This document shows, piece by piece, positions 9,637-17,814 of a stretch of DNA of 45,160 nucleotides. The stretch is from Lachnospiraceae bacterium (GTDB lineage: Bacteria > Bacillota > Clostridia > Lachnospirales > Lachnospiraceae). Positions within the stretch are counted from its first letter, which is position 1, and each line of letters opens with the position of its first letter. Below the pieces are notes generated by a model that made no database searches, was not told where the DNA came from, and was given only the letters and a program-made list of their open reading frames with translations. The stretch is taken from the NCBI GenBank assembly GCA_017479285.1, contig JAFVCL010000071.1, positions 1 through 45,160 of the forward strand. Reading direction: 5' to 3'. A program made the translations under genes and the position numbers.

Positions 9637-9732
9637 ATATAACAAATTTTGATAAATGAAAAATGATCAGGTAACTATTTGGAAAGTTTTGAGGAGTACC
9701 GCGTTTGCGGGATTATGAAAGGGTGTTTTATT

Positions 9733-9990
9733 ATGAAAACTTGCAAGATCACAGTTAACATGGAAAGCGGACATGAGGCAAGACCTATTGCGCTTCTTGT
9801 TCAGGAGGCCGGAAAATTTGACAGCAAGATCTATCTTGAGATCGGCACAAGGAAGGTTAATGCCAAGAGCATTATGGGAATGATGAGTCTCGGAATGGCT
9901 AACGGCGACGAGGCAATAGTTTCCGCAGAGGGAGAGGATGAGCAGGCGGCTCTTGACGGAGTGAGCAAATTCCTCGTAGGTGAGGCTTAA
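9733..9990 (+). CDS. HPr-family protein with Glu at the His15 position (Crh-like)
   Basis: 85-residue HPr fold. The regulatory region VNAKSIMGMMSL places Ser at residue 46 exactly, the site HPr kinase modifies, and the surrounding segment resembles Bacillus Crh, as does GEDEQAAL. In normal HPr the active site is G-x-H15-A-R17-P. Here residues 13-18 read GHEARP, so residue 15 is Glu and the His is displaced to 14. By alignment this protein should not accept phosphate from Enzyme I in the usual way, which parallels Crh (Gln15). A purely regulatory role with HprK and CcpA is therefore inferred. The start at 9733 follows AAAGGGTG with good spacing. The longer in-frame extension to 9679 is rejected because it adds 18 non-family residues. 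Confidence 0.88.
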   Translation: MKTCKITVNMESGHEARPIALLVQEAGKFDSKIYLEIGTRKVNAKSIMGMMSLGMANGDEAIVSAEGEDEQAALDGVSKFLVGEA

Positions 9991-10009
9991 TTCTGAATTA
10001 TATTCCTAA

Positions 10010-10060
10010 GAAACCGGTGCATAGATTTTTTTGCTTCGGTTTCAGCCTTTGGGGAAAGGC
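10010..10060 (+). other. Two hairpins in the leader of the lipid kinase gene
   Basis: GAAACCG (10010-10016) pairs with CGGTTTC (10037-10043). Directly after it GCCTTT (10045-10050) pairs with AAAGGC (10055-10060) around GGGG. The second hairpin ends about 14 bases before the downstream ATG, close to its ribosome site. No clean T-run follows either 3' arm, so a processing or translational role is as likely as termination of the whiA cluster. Confidence 0.4.
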
Positions 10061-10074
10061 GGGGTACGGGTTAT

Positions 10075-10968
10075 ATGAAAAAGAATAAAAAAATGCTTTT
10101 CGTCTACAATCCCAAGGCCGGCAAGGCGCTTATCCGGAATAAGCTTGCGGATATACTTGATATTTTTACGGCCGGTGGTTATGAGATAACCATCGTTCCC
10201 ACACAGAGACACGGGGATGCGGTAGACATAGTTAAAAACCGTTCAAACGGATATGATGTCGTGGTATGCAGCGGCGGCGACGGCACACTCGATGAGGTTG
10301 TAAACGGGATGCTGGGCAGCGACCACAGGACTCCCCTCGGTTATATTCCGGCGGGCTCCACAAATGATTTCGCGGCAAGTCTGGCAATACCCTCGGATAT
10401 GCTTAAGGCGGCAAATATCATCGTCAGGGGGCAGAATTTTGCCTGCGATGTGGGCAGCTTTAACGAGACGAATTTTATATATGTCGCGGCCTTCGGACTG
10501 TTCAGCGAGATCTCCTATTCCACCGACCAGCAGATAAAGAATGCCCTTGGACACACGGCGTATATCCTAAGCGGCGGAAAATCGCTCTTAAACGCGCATG
10601 CGCATAAGCTTAAGGTTACGGCGAACGGAAAGACCATAGAGGATGTTTTTATCTATGGAATGATCTCCAATTCAAAGCAGGTAGGAGGCTTCCAGGGAAT
10701 AATGGGACCGGGTGTTGAGCTTGACGACGGAGAGTTTGAGGTTACTCTTATCAAGGATCCGAAGACACCACCTGAGCTCAATACGATCCTTGTTTCGCTG
10801 CTTGAGAGAAATTTTGACAATGATCTTATGTACAGCTTCCGCTCCAATGATATTCTTATTGAGAGCATGGAGCCGGTGCGTTGGGCGCTTGACGGCGAGG
10901 ACGGAGGCGAGCACACGGTGGCGCATATAAAGACTCTGCCCAAGGCAGTGGATATACGGGTAATGTAG
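10075..10968 (+). CDS. Diacylglycerol kinase/YegS-type lipid kinase
   Basis: Member of the DAGK catalytic-domain family that phosphorylates lipid substrates such as diacylglycerol and recycles them into phospholipid synthesis. The nucleotide-binding motif SGGDGTLDEVVNGM is at residues 66-79. The N-terminal VYNPKAGK and the GYIPAGSTNDFAASL segment are also characteristic. The C-terminal beta-sandwich contains the family-type EPVRWALDGEDGG. Length of 297 residues is standard. The protein has no membrane helix, as in DgkB/YegS rather than the small integral DgkA. It lies downstream of the HPr-like gene with two hairpins between and upstream of fba, which has its own promoter. Confidence 0.92.
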   Translation: MKKNKKMLFVYNPKAGKALIRNKLADILDIFTAGGYEITIVPTQRHGDAVDIVKNRSNGYDVVVCSGGDGTLDEVVNGMLGSDHRTPLGYIPAGSTNDFAASLAIPSDMLKAANIIVRGQNFACDVGSFNETNFIYVAAFGLFSEISYSTDQQIKNALGHTAYILSGGKSLLNAHAHKLKVTANGKTIEDVFIYGMISNSKQVGGFQGIMGPGVELDDGEFEVTLIKDPKTPPELNTILVSLLERNFDNDLMYSFRSNDILIESMEPVRWALDGEDGGEHTVAHIKTLPKAVDIRVM

Positions 10969-11009
10969 GTATTCTATCAGTAAAAATTATTTTAATAAGA
11001 GTAAAGGTG

Positions 11010-11018
11010 TGTTATAAT
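11010..11018 (+). promoter_or_regulatory. Extended -10 promoter for fba
   Basis: TGTTATAAT (TG-n-TATAAT) matches an extended -10 element 52 bases before the fba ATG. The corresponding -35 region (TTTTAA near 10990) is weak, which is common for extended -10 promoters. Confidence 0.6.
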
Positions 11019-11070
11019 AGTAATTAATTACGATGATGAAGAATAATAAAACAAACGGAGGTATCAAATT

Positions 11071-11937
11071 ATGTTAGTTTCAGCAACAGACATGTTGAAG
11101 AAGGCTAAGGCAGGACATTATGCCGTAGGTCAGTTCAACATAAACAACCTTGAGTGGACAAAGTCCATTCTTCTTACCGCAAAAGAGCTCAGAAGCCCTG
11201 TTATCCTTGGTGTGTCCGAGGGCGCAGGAAAGTACATGGGTGGTTATGATGTTGTAGTAGGTATGGTAAACGGACTTCTCAAGGATCTTGATATAGATGT
11301 TCCCGTTGCTCTCCACCTTGATCATGGTACTTATGAGCACTGCTATAAGTGCATCGAGGCAGGCTTCTCATCCATTATGTTCGACGGCTCCCACTACTCT
11401 ATCGACGAGAATGTTCAGAAGACCACCGAGCTCGTTAAGGCAGCCCACAGAAAGGGTCTTTCCATCGAGGCTGAGGTAGGTTCCATCGGCGGAGAAGAGG
11501 ACGGCGTTATCGGAATGGGCGAGTGCGCAGATCCCAACGAGTGCAAGCAGATCGCAGACCTCGGAGTAGACTTCCTCGCAGCAGGTATCGGAAATATTCA
11601 CGGTAAGTATCCCGCAAACTGGCAGGGACTTTCATTCGAGACTCTGGATGCCATCCAGAAGCTTACCGGCGAGCTTCCTCTCGTTCTTCACGGAGGAACA
11701 GGAATCCCCGCTGACATGATCAAGAAGGCTATCGACCTCGGAGTATCAAAGATCAATGTTAACACCGAGTGCCAGCTTTCATTCGCGGCTGCAACAAGAA
11801 AGTATATCGAAGAGGGTAAGGATCTTGAGGGCAAGGGCTTCGATCCCAGAAAGCTTCTCGCTCCCGGAACCCAGGCTATCCACGATACCGTTAAGGAAAA
11901 GATGGAGCTCTTCGGATCTGTTGGAAAGGCAGAATAA
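11071..11937 (+). CDS. fba: Class II fructose-1,6-bisphosphate aldolase
   Basis: Zinc-dependent glycolytic aldolase interconverting fructose-1,6-bisphosphate with DHAP and glyceraldehyde-3-phosphate. Metal-binding His residues are seen in ALHLDHGTYEHCYKCIEAGF (H-L-D-H). Further motifs are EAEVGSIGGEEDG, GNIHGKYP and VLHGGTGIPADMI. SKINVNTEC is the usual phosphate-binding segment. Length of 288 residues fits the short FbaA form of Firmicutes. Codon usage is strongly biased, as expected for an abundant enzyme. GGAGG eight to ten bases before ATG is a strong ribosome site. It is a single-gene unit with its own promoter and terminator. Confidence 0.96.
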   Translation: MLVSATDMLKKAKAGHYAVGQFNINNLEWTKSILLTAKELRSPVILGVSEGAGKYMGGYDVVVGMVNGLLKDLDIDVPVALHLDHGTYEHCYKCIEAGFSSIMFDGSHYSIDENVQKTTELVKAAHRKGLSIEAEVGSIGGEEDGVIGMGECADPNECKQIADLGVDFLAAGIGNIHGKYPANWQGLSFETLDAIQKLTGELPLVLHGGTGIPADMIKKAIDLGVSKINVNTECQLSFAAATRKYIEEGKDLEGKGFDPRKLLAPGTQAIHDTVKEKMELFGSVGKAE

Positions 11938-11955
11938 TTACTTAGGTAAATATAA

Positions 11956-11984
11956 AACTCCGACCGTAAGGCCGGAGTTTTTTA
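11956..11984 (+). terminator. Rho-independent terminator of fba
   Basis: AACTCCG (11956-11962) pairs with CGGAGTT (11973-11979), extended internally by CC/GG pairs around a GTAA loop, and is followed by a run of T (11978-11983). It lies about 20 bases after the fba stop. Confidence 0.9.
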
Positions 11985-12023
11985 ATTTACGGAGCTTTTG
12001 GAAAATACCCCATAAAAGGGAGG

Positions 12024-12050
12024 ATGCCGGGAAACAATGTTTCCCGGCAT
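12024..12050. repeat. Perfect 12-bp inverted repeat
   Basis: ATGCCGGGAAAC (12024-12035), a three-base AAT spacer, and GTTTCCCGGCAT (12039-12050) form a perfect hairpin. It has no T-run on either side, so it is not a standard terminator. It sits in the 288-base gap between fba and the convergent cyclophilin gene. No coding frame was accepted in this gap. Confidence 0.8.
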
Positions 12051-12225
12051 ATATTATGAAAAAGTTATTTAAACTGTGATTAGCTCACTTGCTCTTCTTG
12101 AGTTCAAGTATACTTGTCAATAGTGGCAAAAAAATGTTTAGCAGGTAAACATAATTAAAAATAACTATGAACAAAATATGAACAGGCGAGCCCCGTCATA
12201 ATACGAAAATCCCTTAATTATCGTA

Positions 12226-12753
12226 TCAGTCAGGTATGATCTCGGGATCGGGATATTCTACCCCGAAGGTCTCGGCGGTAACGGTCTCCATAACCTGATC
12301 CTCGAGGGGACGGTCGCGGAAATCCGTTGCGGTCTCGGCGATGGAATTTACAATATCCATACCCTCGATCACTTTACCGAAAGCGGCATACTGCCCGTCC
12401 AGGTGGGGAGAGTTCTTGTGCATAATGAAGAACTGGCTTCCCGCTGTGTCGGGATACATTGTGCGCGCCATGGAAAGAACGCCCTCTGTATGCTTCAGGT
12501 TGTTCTCAAATCCGTTGATATTAAATTCCCCCTTTATGGAATAGCCCGGCCCGCCCGTTCCGGTTCCCTCCGGGTCTCCGCCCTGAAGCATAAAGCCTTT
12601 TATGACTCTGTGGAAGATTAGACCGTTGTAAAAGCCCTTGTTTACAAGGCTTAAGAAATTATTTACGGTATTGGGTGCAATCTCGGGATAGAGCTCCGCC
12701 TTTATCTCGCCGGCTCCTTTGATCTTAAAGGTTACAATGGGGTTTTGTGCCAT
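12226..12753 (-). CDS. Peptidyl-prolyl cis-trans isomerase, cyclophilin type
   Basis: Cytoplasmic cyclophilin (no signal peptide) that speeds proline isomerisation during folding. The core motifs are visible: [38 protein letters not shown] with the catalytic Arg in FHRVI (quoted here in part as [15 protein letters not shown]). [20 protein letters not shown] and [11 protein letters not shown] follow. Length of 175 residues is standard. GAGGAGGAA lies seven bases before the ATG on the minus strand. A TATAAT at 12825-12830 (minus strand) is a candidate -10, without a clear -35. Convergent with fba and divergent from the chemoreceptor gene. Confidence 0.93.
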   Translation of the reverse strand: MAQNPIVTFKIKGAGEIKAELYPEIAPNTVNNFLSLVNKGFYNGLIFHRVIKGFMLQGGDPEGTGTGGPGYSIKGEFNINGFENNLKHTEGVLSMARTMYPDTAGSQFFIMHKNSPHLDGQYAAFGKVIEGMDIVNSIAETATDFRDRPLEDQVMETVTAETFGVEYPDPEIIPD

Positions 12754-12873
12754 TATGGTTCCTCCTCGTTTCTAAATAATTATCTGAATATTTTGGTAAT
12801 TTTTAACAAAAATAAACCAAAAAAATTATACAATAAAAGTCACAAAATGACATTACTTTTTGTAAAAATATGT

Positions 12874-12917
12874 TAAAATGTTCTTTGGTATCCGTAAGTC
12901 GGCAATTTAAGTCGGCA
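12874..12917 (+). promoter_or_regulatory. Candidate sigma-28-type promoter and direct repeat upstream of the chemoreceptor
   Basis: TAAA (12874-12877), 14 bases, then CCGTAA resembles the flagellar/chemotaxis sigma factor pattern TAAA-N15-GCCGATA imperfectly. Overlapping it, TAAGTCGGCA occurs twice with a 13-base period (12895-12904 and 12908-12917). A separate TATAAT at 12936-12941 could be a sigma-A -10 but lacks a good -35. Which element drives the gene is unresolved. Confidence 0.35.
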
Positions 12918-12996
12918 TATTTTTTGTCCTATACTTATAATTCAATGAAATATGGATATTAGATTTTTTCATTAATATGAACAGGAGAAAAAGGAA

Positions 12997-14718
12997 ATGG
13001 CATCAAATCAGGAAAACAACACAAAGGTGGGGTTCTTTGCCTCGATGCGCTTTAAGATCCTTCTCATGATCGCAGTAAGCGCACTTGTAGTGGGAGGCGT
13101 ACTTATCGTAATACTTCTACCTACTTTAAGAAAGAATATTCAGGAGACAAACCATGATTACCTTATGGATATGTCGGTTGCGTACGGTAAGGTAGTAGAT
13201 GATGCATATGACGCTCTGGGAGAAGGGCTTATCGGAAATTATGATGAGCTCAACAGCATGCTTTCAAATGTTAAGATCTCCAACTTGAGCACCAGCTACG
13301 CATATATGGTAAGCGCAGACGGAACCATGCTCTACCACCCTACGGCGGAAAAGGTCGGCAACCCGGTAGAGAATGTGATGGTCAAGGGACTTGTGGCAGA
13401 TATCCAGGCAGGCAAGGACCTTTCGGGGCAGGAGGATTCCATCGAGTACCTTTTCAAGGGCGCGATAAAGATGGCTTCATACCATGTAGGACCTGACAAC
13501 AGCTACATCCTCATCGTTACCGCTGACAAGGATGAGGTAATGGCAAAGGTTAAGAAGATAACCACCCAGGCATTTGTTGCCGCAAGCATCATCTTTATAA
13601 TAGTGATGGGCGTCAGCATACTCGTTACAACAATGCTTGTACAGCCTCTCACAAAGGTTACCGAGATAATCAATAAGCTTGCTGCCCTTGATATTACCAA
13701 GAATGAGGGAACCGATAAGATCAAGAACCGCAAGGATGAGTCCGGTATGATCTGCAGGGCGGTAAGCAGCATGAGACACAGCCTTGTCGACATCGTTAAG
13801 GATATATCCGAGCAGAGCGATAAGCTTGCCGAGGCAAACGGTGAGTTTACCGAGAGATTCCAGGAGATCACGGAGAATGTTTCAAATGTAAATATCGCGG
13901 TTGAGGAGATTGCGGAAGGCAGCACATCGCAGGCTCAGGAGACCACCTCCGCAGGCGAGCAGGTCGGAAACATCGGTACAGTTATCGAGACCAATGTACG
14001 CAACATTGAAAAGCTCGAGCAGACTGTTAAACAGATGAATGAGCTCTCCGACAAGGCAAGCTCTACCCTCGGCAACCTTCGCAGAATCAATGAACAGACC
14101 GCAGCAAATATCGATATCGTTTCCGAGCAGACCGGAAGAACGAACACCTCTGCTACGAAGATCCAGGAGGCAGTTACACTTATCCAGGATATCGCTTCCC
14201 AGACAAACCTTCTTTCACTCAACGCTTCCATCGAGGCTGCAAGAGCAGGAGAAGCGGGACGCGGATTTGCGGTTGTTGCGGAGGAAATCAGAAAGCTTGC
14301 TGACGATTCCGCCGCAAGTGCCAACGAGATCAACAGCATCGTAGAAGAGCTTATTGCAAACTCCAACCAGAGCGTTGGAAAGATGAGCGAGGTCAAGGCA
14401 GATTCCGACAAGCAGATGGAACAGCTCCAGAGCACCATCGACTCCTTCGATTCACTTCGTCAGTATGTTGAGGAGGTATCCAATGCATCCGGTGATATCG
14501 CGGAGCAGATGGCAGACCTTGAGAAGGAAAAGAATATTATCAGTGGCGTTGTAGAACAGCTTGCTGCCATTTCGGAGGAGAATGCGGCATCTACAGAGGA
14601 GACCAGCGCTTCCATGCAGACTCTCTCCGGAGCGGTACAGTCCTGCCAGGAGGAGACGACGGTTCTCAACCAGCTCAGCGCAAGCCTTGCTTCCGAAGTT
14701 GGAAGATTCAAGATTTAA
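12997..14718 (+). CDS. Methyl-accepting chemotaxis protein with periplasm-facing Cache-type sensor
   Basis: Transmembrane chemoreceptor. One helix near residues 19-42 and another near 188-210 flank an extracellular sensor of about 145 residues whose [16 protein letters not shown] segment is typical of single Cache domains. A HAMP linker follows (residues ~212-265). The cytoplasmic signalling tip is clear near residues 400-440: [20 protein letters not shown] followed by [16 protein letters not shown]. This part would dock CheA/CheW. The C-terminus is not the NWETF-type pentapeptide that tethers CheR in enterobacteria. The ligand is unknown; proximity to the sugar locus is suggestive only. GGAGAAAAAGG precedes the ATG, and a terminator follows. 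Confidence 0.95.
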   Translation: MASNQENNTKVGFFASMRFKILLMIAVSALVVGGVLIVILLPTLRKNIQETNHDYLMDMSVAYGKVVDDAYDALGEGLIGNYDELNSMLSNVKISNLSTSYAYMVSADGTMLYHPTAEKVGNPVENVMVKGLVADIQAGKDLSGQEDSIEYLFKGAIKMASYHVGPDNSYILIVTADKDEVMAKVKKITTQAFVAASIIFIIVMGVSILVTTMLVQPLTKVTEIINKLAALDITKNEGTDKIKNRKDESGMICRAVSSMRHSLVDIVKDISEQSDKLAEANGEFTERFQEITENVSNVNIAVEEIAEGSTSQAQETTSAGEQVGNIGTVIETNVRNIEKLEQTVKQMNELSDKASSTLGNLRRINEQTAANIDIVSEQTGRTNTSATKIQEAVTLIQDIASQTNLLSLNASIEAARAGEAGRGFAVVAEEIRKLADDSAASANEINSIVEELIANSNQSVGKMSEVKADSDKQMEQLQSTIDSFDSLRQYVEEVSNASGDIAEQMADLEKEKNIISGVVEQLAAISEENAASTEETSASMQTLSGAVQSCQEETTVLNQLSASLASEVGRFKI

Positions 14719-14762
14719 TTCTCACGGCAAAAGACTGAAAAACAAAAAAACAGACTAAAACA

Positions 14763-14805
14763 AGCCCCCGTTTATCCGGTGAAGCCGGTAAGCGGGGGCT
14801 CATTT
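14763..14805. terminator. Strong hairpin terminator between convergent chemoreceptor and ArsR-type genes
   Basis: AGCCCCCG (14763-14770) pairs with CGGGGGCT (14793-14800), and CCGG/CCGG pair further inside around TGAAG. On the plus strand it is followed by CATTTTAT. On the minus strand the preceding A-rich stretch gives T-rich sequence. It probably terminates transcription from both sides. Confidence 0.75.
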
Positions 14806-14848
14806 TATATTGAGGGAGGTTCTGACCAAAGGTTATGGTCTGTTTTCG

Positions 14849-15814
14849 TTATTTAGTCTCTTCATAGTATAGCTTTACCTGTATGTTCTGGCTGTAGTCT
14901 CCGAAGGATTCGCCGAAGAGCGTAAGACCGCCGCAGTTTGCGGTATCCTCGGGAACGGAGAAGGTAAAGAATATATCGCTGTTATAGTCAATGCCAAGGT
15001 CGTCGATGTTTGTGGAGGAGAGCCTGTGGGTTCCGTCCATAAAGGTACCGGCATTGTTTATTATGATCGTTTTCAAAAGTCCGTACTGGTTGAGTCCGTC
15101 GGGCCACCAGTTGGGGGACAACATTCCGCGCCTGTTTCCGAAATCTCCGGGGCTGATCCATTTTCCGAGGGAGCGTCCGTTTATGTCGAAGTAAATATCG
15201 CTGGGATAATCGTCGTTGAACTCGGGACATTCGGAGCATATCTCAAACGAAATCTGTATCTCCTTTAATACTTGTCCGGGACGGAGCCTGTTCGGGAAAT
15301 TGTATGTAACATGCCCGTGTCCGATCCAGAGAATGTCCGCTTTAAAACGCTCGGGGTAGGAGAATACCTTGGGATTGTCGAGGTCGCCGATAAGATTTCC
15401 GGAGGTTGAAAGTCCGCAAGTCGGATGTACCTCTATATCGGTATAGTGTCCGACGGCAATCTCGTCGGTGTAGCAGTTTCTTGAGCTCTTTCCGCTCTGC
15501 CCGATAAGATCCACCACAAGGCGCTCATGCCTTGGTCTTACGACCTTCATTATTCCGCGCTTTCCGGAGGTTGTCTGGACCGATACGAGCCCGGCAGTCT
15601 CAAGCTTGCTTACATGCATGGATATTGCGCTGTTTGTGAGCTGTAATGTCTCGGCAAGGTCATTCATGCTCATGTTTTCATTTTCATTGATGAGCTCCAT
15701 TATCCGGAGCCTCATCGGAGCACTTAATGCCTTGAATACTTCCTCGGCCTCGCCGAGGGATCCAAAATAAAGCAATTCTAAATCCTCTCTTATCTTTATT
15801 AAGATCATTCTCAA
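14849..15814 (-). CDS. ArsR-type HTH regulator with large unrecognised C-terminal domain
   Basis: A winged-helix DNA-binding domain occupies about residues 20-110: ALSAPMRLRIMELI, then the recognition region MNDLAETLQLTNSAISMHVS, then a wing with GKRGIMKVV. The remaining ~200 residues are rich in beta-strand-forming and aromatic residues (for example ILWIGHGHVTYNFPNRL and DIYFDINGRSLGKWI) and do not match a domain I recognise. A carbohydrate- or ligand-sensing jelly-roll is a guess. Ordinary ArsR proteins are about 100 residues. The gene faces away from the arabinofuranosidase operon across 467 bases, so it is the obvious candidate local regulator. The start is uncertain: ATG at 15814 or 15808 has weak ribosome sites. 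A TTG at residue 14 preceded by AGAGAGGA is a possible alternative. Confidence 0.8.
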   Translation of the reverse strand: MRMILIKIREDLELLYFGSLGEAEEVFKALSAPMRLRIMELINENENMSMNDLAETLQLTNSAISMHVSKLETAGLVSVQTTSGKRGIMKVVRPRHERLVVDLIGQSGKSSRNCYTDEIAVGHYTDIEVHPTCGLSTSGNLIGDLDNPKVFSYPERFKADILWIGHGHVTYNFPNRLRPGQVLKEIQISFEICSECPEFNDDYPSDIYFDINGRSLGKWISPGDFGNRRGMLSPNWWPDGLNQYGLLKTIIINNAGTFMDGTHRLSSTNIDDLGIDYNSDIFFTFSVPEDTANCGGLTLFGESFGDYSQNIQVKLYYEETK

Positions 15815-15954
15815 ATATTGATTTATTAAAGAATGAACAATTCACTTCAATAAATAAAATGAAGAAGTATCGATTTTATGTTTAATTAAAACATTCAATA
15901 TTAAACCAAATACTTAAACTGAATTATATAATGTCGTAAAACTGTTGTCAATAT

Positions 15955-15968
15955 CGAAATCGTTTTAG
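15955..15968. promoter_or_regulatory. LacI-type operator-like palindrome, site 1
   Basis: CGAAATCGTTTTAG; read on the minus strand CTAAAACGATTTCG, a close relative of site 2. The central CG flanked by AA/TT is the hallmark of LacI-family operators. It is the weakest of the three sites. Its centre is 52 bases from that of site 2. Confidence 0.35.
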
Positions 15969-16006
15969 TAATGTTGCACAAAAATTCGCAACTTTTTTCT
16001 ATTTCA

Positions 16007-16020
16007 CTTAAACGATTAAG
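16007..16020. promoter_or_regulatory. LacI-type operator-like palindrome, site 2
   Basis: CTTAAACGATTAAG is a 14-base palindrome with one mismatched pair, centred on CG between 16013 and 16014. It lacks the outer TG...CA of catabolite-response (CcpA) sites, so a different LacI-family protein is more likely. Confidence 0.5.
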
Positions 16021-16137
16021 GAGTTGCACATTTTATAAAAAATTAGTAAAGTATAGATAAATTTAAGTGAAAATGAAATCATTTAATTAAAAAGTGAAAC
16101 ACAAAATGATTTTAGGACAAAAACAGCACATTTTTCA

Positions 16138-16151
16138 ATTAAACGCTTAAT
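16138..16151. promoter_or_regulatory. LacI-type operator-like palindrome, site 3
   Basis: ATTAAACGCTTAAT is a 14-base palindrome with one mismatched pair, sharing TTAAACG-n-TTAA with site 2 at 131 bases centre to centre. Paired sites at this distance would suit DNA looping by a tetrameric repressor. Confidence 0.5.
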
Positions 16152-16281
16152 CAAAATAGAAAAAATTGTTAAAAGTTAAACAAATTAATGAAATACAAGC
16201 CTAATTATTGAAACAAAAGCATGAACGCTATAGGAAGATGATATAAGAAAAAACCAAACTACCGAAAGGGGAAACCAAGAA

Positions 16282-17784
16282 ATGGCAAAGTTTTACATCA
16301 ATCCTAACAACCAGAAAGGACATATCAACCCGGAGATTCAGGGACACTTCTCAGAGCACCTCGGACGCTGCATATATGAAGGAATATATGTGGGAGAGGA
16401 TTCAAAGATCCCCAATGTCAACGGAATGAGAAAGGATGTTGTCAAGGCACTTAAGGAGATTAAGATTCCGGTACTTCGCTGGCCCGGCGGCTGTTTCGCA
16501 GACGAGTATCACTGGAAGGACGGCATAGGCCCCAAGAAGAACAGGAAAAAGATGATAAACACCCACTGGGGCGGAGTCGTAGAGGACAACAGCTTCGGTA
16601 CGCACGAGTTCATGGAGCTCTGCAAACAGCTCGGCTGCAAGACCTATGTAAACGGAAATGTGGGCAGCGGCACAGTTCAGGAGATGAGCGAGTGGGTTGA
16701 GTACATGACCTTCGAAGGTGTTTCCCCGATGGCGGATCTTCGTAAGAAGAACGGAAGCAAGGATCCCTGGAAGGTTGACTACTTCGGAGTCGGAAATGAG
16801 AACTGGGGATGCGGCGGAAACATGACACCCGAGTATTACGGAAACCTCTACCGCAGATACCAGACCTATGTTAGAAACTACAAGCCCGATGCTCCAATAA
16901 AGAAGATAGCCTGCGGACCCAATGTGGATGATTACAACTGGATGGAGGGCGTACTTAAGACCTGCTTCGCGGCACCCGATTTCCTCCACGGCTTTATGGA
17001 CGGCATAAGCCTTCACTATTACACTCATCCGGGCGGATGGGAGCACAAGGGAAGCGCTACCGACTTTACCGATAAGATGTGGTACCAGACCTTAAAGAAG
17101 ACTCTTTACATGGAGGACCTCATCAATCACCACGCAGCCATCCTTGATAAGTACGACAAGAACAATCAGGTGGGACTTATCGTTGACGAGTGGGGAACCT
17201 GGTTCGATGTAGAGCCCGGAACAAACCCCGGATTCCTTTACCAGCAGAACACCATCCGCGATGCTCTTGTGGCAGGTATAAACCTCAACATCTTCAACAA
17301 GCACTGCGACAGGGTAAAGATGGCAAACATCGCGCAGATGGTAAATGTCCTTCAGTCTGTACTCCTGACCGAGGGCGACAAGATGGTAAAGACACCTACC
17401 TACCATGTATTCAATATGTACAAGCACCATCAGGACGCAGAGCTTCCTGAGAGCTACATCGAGACTGAAAAAATCGGACTTGAGGACGAGAACATGGTTC
17501 CCAATCTTACCGAGTCGGTATCCATGGGCAAGGACGGAAAGATGCACATTACCATTACAAATCTTTCCATCAAGAAGGCATACAGCATAGACACAGAGAT
17601 CGCAGGAAGCAAGATCAAAGCGGTAAAGGGCGAGATCGTAGGCGGAGAGATACACGAGCACAACACCTTCGCAAAGCCCAATACTGTTAAGGTAAACAAA
17701 TTTGAGGACGCAAGCTTCAAGGATAACAAGCTTAAATTCAAGATTCCCGCAAGCAGCGTGCTTCACCTCGAAGTAACCGTATAA
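16282..17784 (+). CDS. abfA: Alpha-L-arabinofuranosidase, GH51
   Basis: Retaining exo-enzyme releasing terminal alpha-L-arabinofuranose from arabino-oligosaccharides. No signal peptide, so it works in the cytoplasm on imported oligomers. The (beta/alpha)8 catalytic domain carries the acid/base Glu173 in [11 protein letters not shown] and the nucleophile Glu303 in [13 protein letters not shown]. Substrate-site segments [15 protein letters not shown] and [20 protein letters not shown] are the GH51 hallmark. A C-terminal beta-sandwich follows from about residue 395. At 500 residues it has the standard length of bacterial GH51 enzymes. First gene of the large operon, with 30 bases to the next gene. 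Specificity for arabinan versus arabinoxylan is not certain, but the GH43/araA context favours arabinan. Confidence 0.96.
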   Translation: MAKFYINPNNQKGHINPEIQGHFSEHLGRCIYEGIYVGEDSKIPNVNGMRKDVVKALKEIKIPVLRWPGGCFADEYHWKDGIGPKKNRKKMINTHWGGVVEDNSFGTHEFMELCKQLGCKTYVNGNVGSGTVQEMSEWVEYMTFEGVSPMADLRKKNGSKDPWKVDYFGVGNENWGCGGNMTPEYYGNLYRRYQTYVRNYKPDAPIKKIACGPNVDDYNWMEGVLKTCFAAPDFLHGFMDGISLHYYTHPGGWEHKGSATDFTDKMWYQTLKKTLYMEDLINHHAAILDKYDKNNQVGLIVDEWGTWFDVEPGTNPGFLYQQNTIRDALVAGINLNIFNKHCDRVKMANIAQMVNVLQSVLLTEGDKMVKTPTYHVFNMYKHHQDAELPESYIETEKIGLEDENMVPNLTESVSMGKDGKMHITITNLSIKKAYSIDTEIAGSKIKAVKGEIVGGEIHEHNTFAKPNTVKVNKFEDASFKDNKLKFKIPASSVLHLEVTV

Positions 17785-17814
17785 TATACGGATAAATAAT
17801 CAGGAGACCTACCT

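Larger units (their letters stand above)
15815..16281. promoter_or_regulatory. AT-rich divergent control region between the ArsR-type regulator and the arabinan operon
   Basis: 467 bases without a credible gene. It is much more AT-rich than flanking genes and contains many short palindromic TTAA-type words. These include three LacI-type palindromes (listed separately) and a GTTGC/GCAAC inverted repeat (15973-15977 and 15988-15992) followed by TTTTTT. Promoters for both flanking genes must lie here. I could not assign -35/-10 pairs with confidence; TTGAAA near 16208 with TATAGG 15 bases on is a weak candidate for the plus-strand operon. GAAAGGGGAAA is the ribosome site of the first gene. Confidence 0.6.

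Noticed and set aside
9679-9732. N-terminal extension of the HPr-like protein
   Set aside because: It adds 18 residues absent from the family. The ATG at 9733 has a good AAAGGGTG ribosome site and puts Ser at residue 46 as in HPr/Crh.
11756-12079. Open frame running from within fba across its terminator
   Set aside because: It crosses a strong terminator and the perfect inverted repeat, has no ribosome site, and its composition is not protein-like.
16007-16052. Second GTTGCACA near 16023 as a pair with that at 15973 forming a direct-repeat operator
   Set aside because: Only eight bases match in a very AT-rich region, with no symmetry or regular spacing to the other sites.
16007-16151. Catabolite-response (cre) sites for CcpA at the LacI-type palindromes
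   Set aside because: The central CG fits, but the outer TG and CA required by the cre pattern are missing in all three sites.
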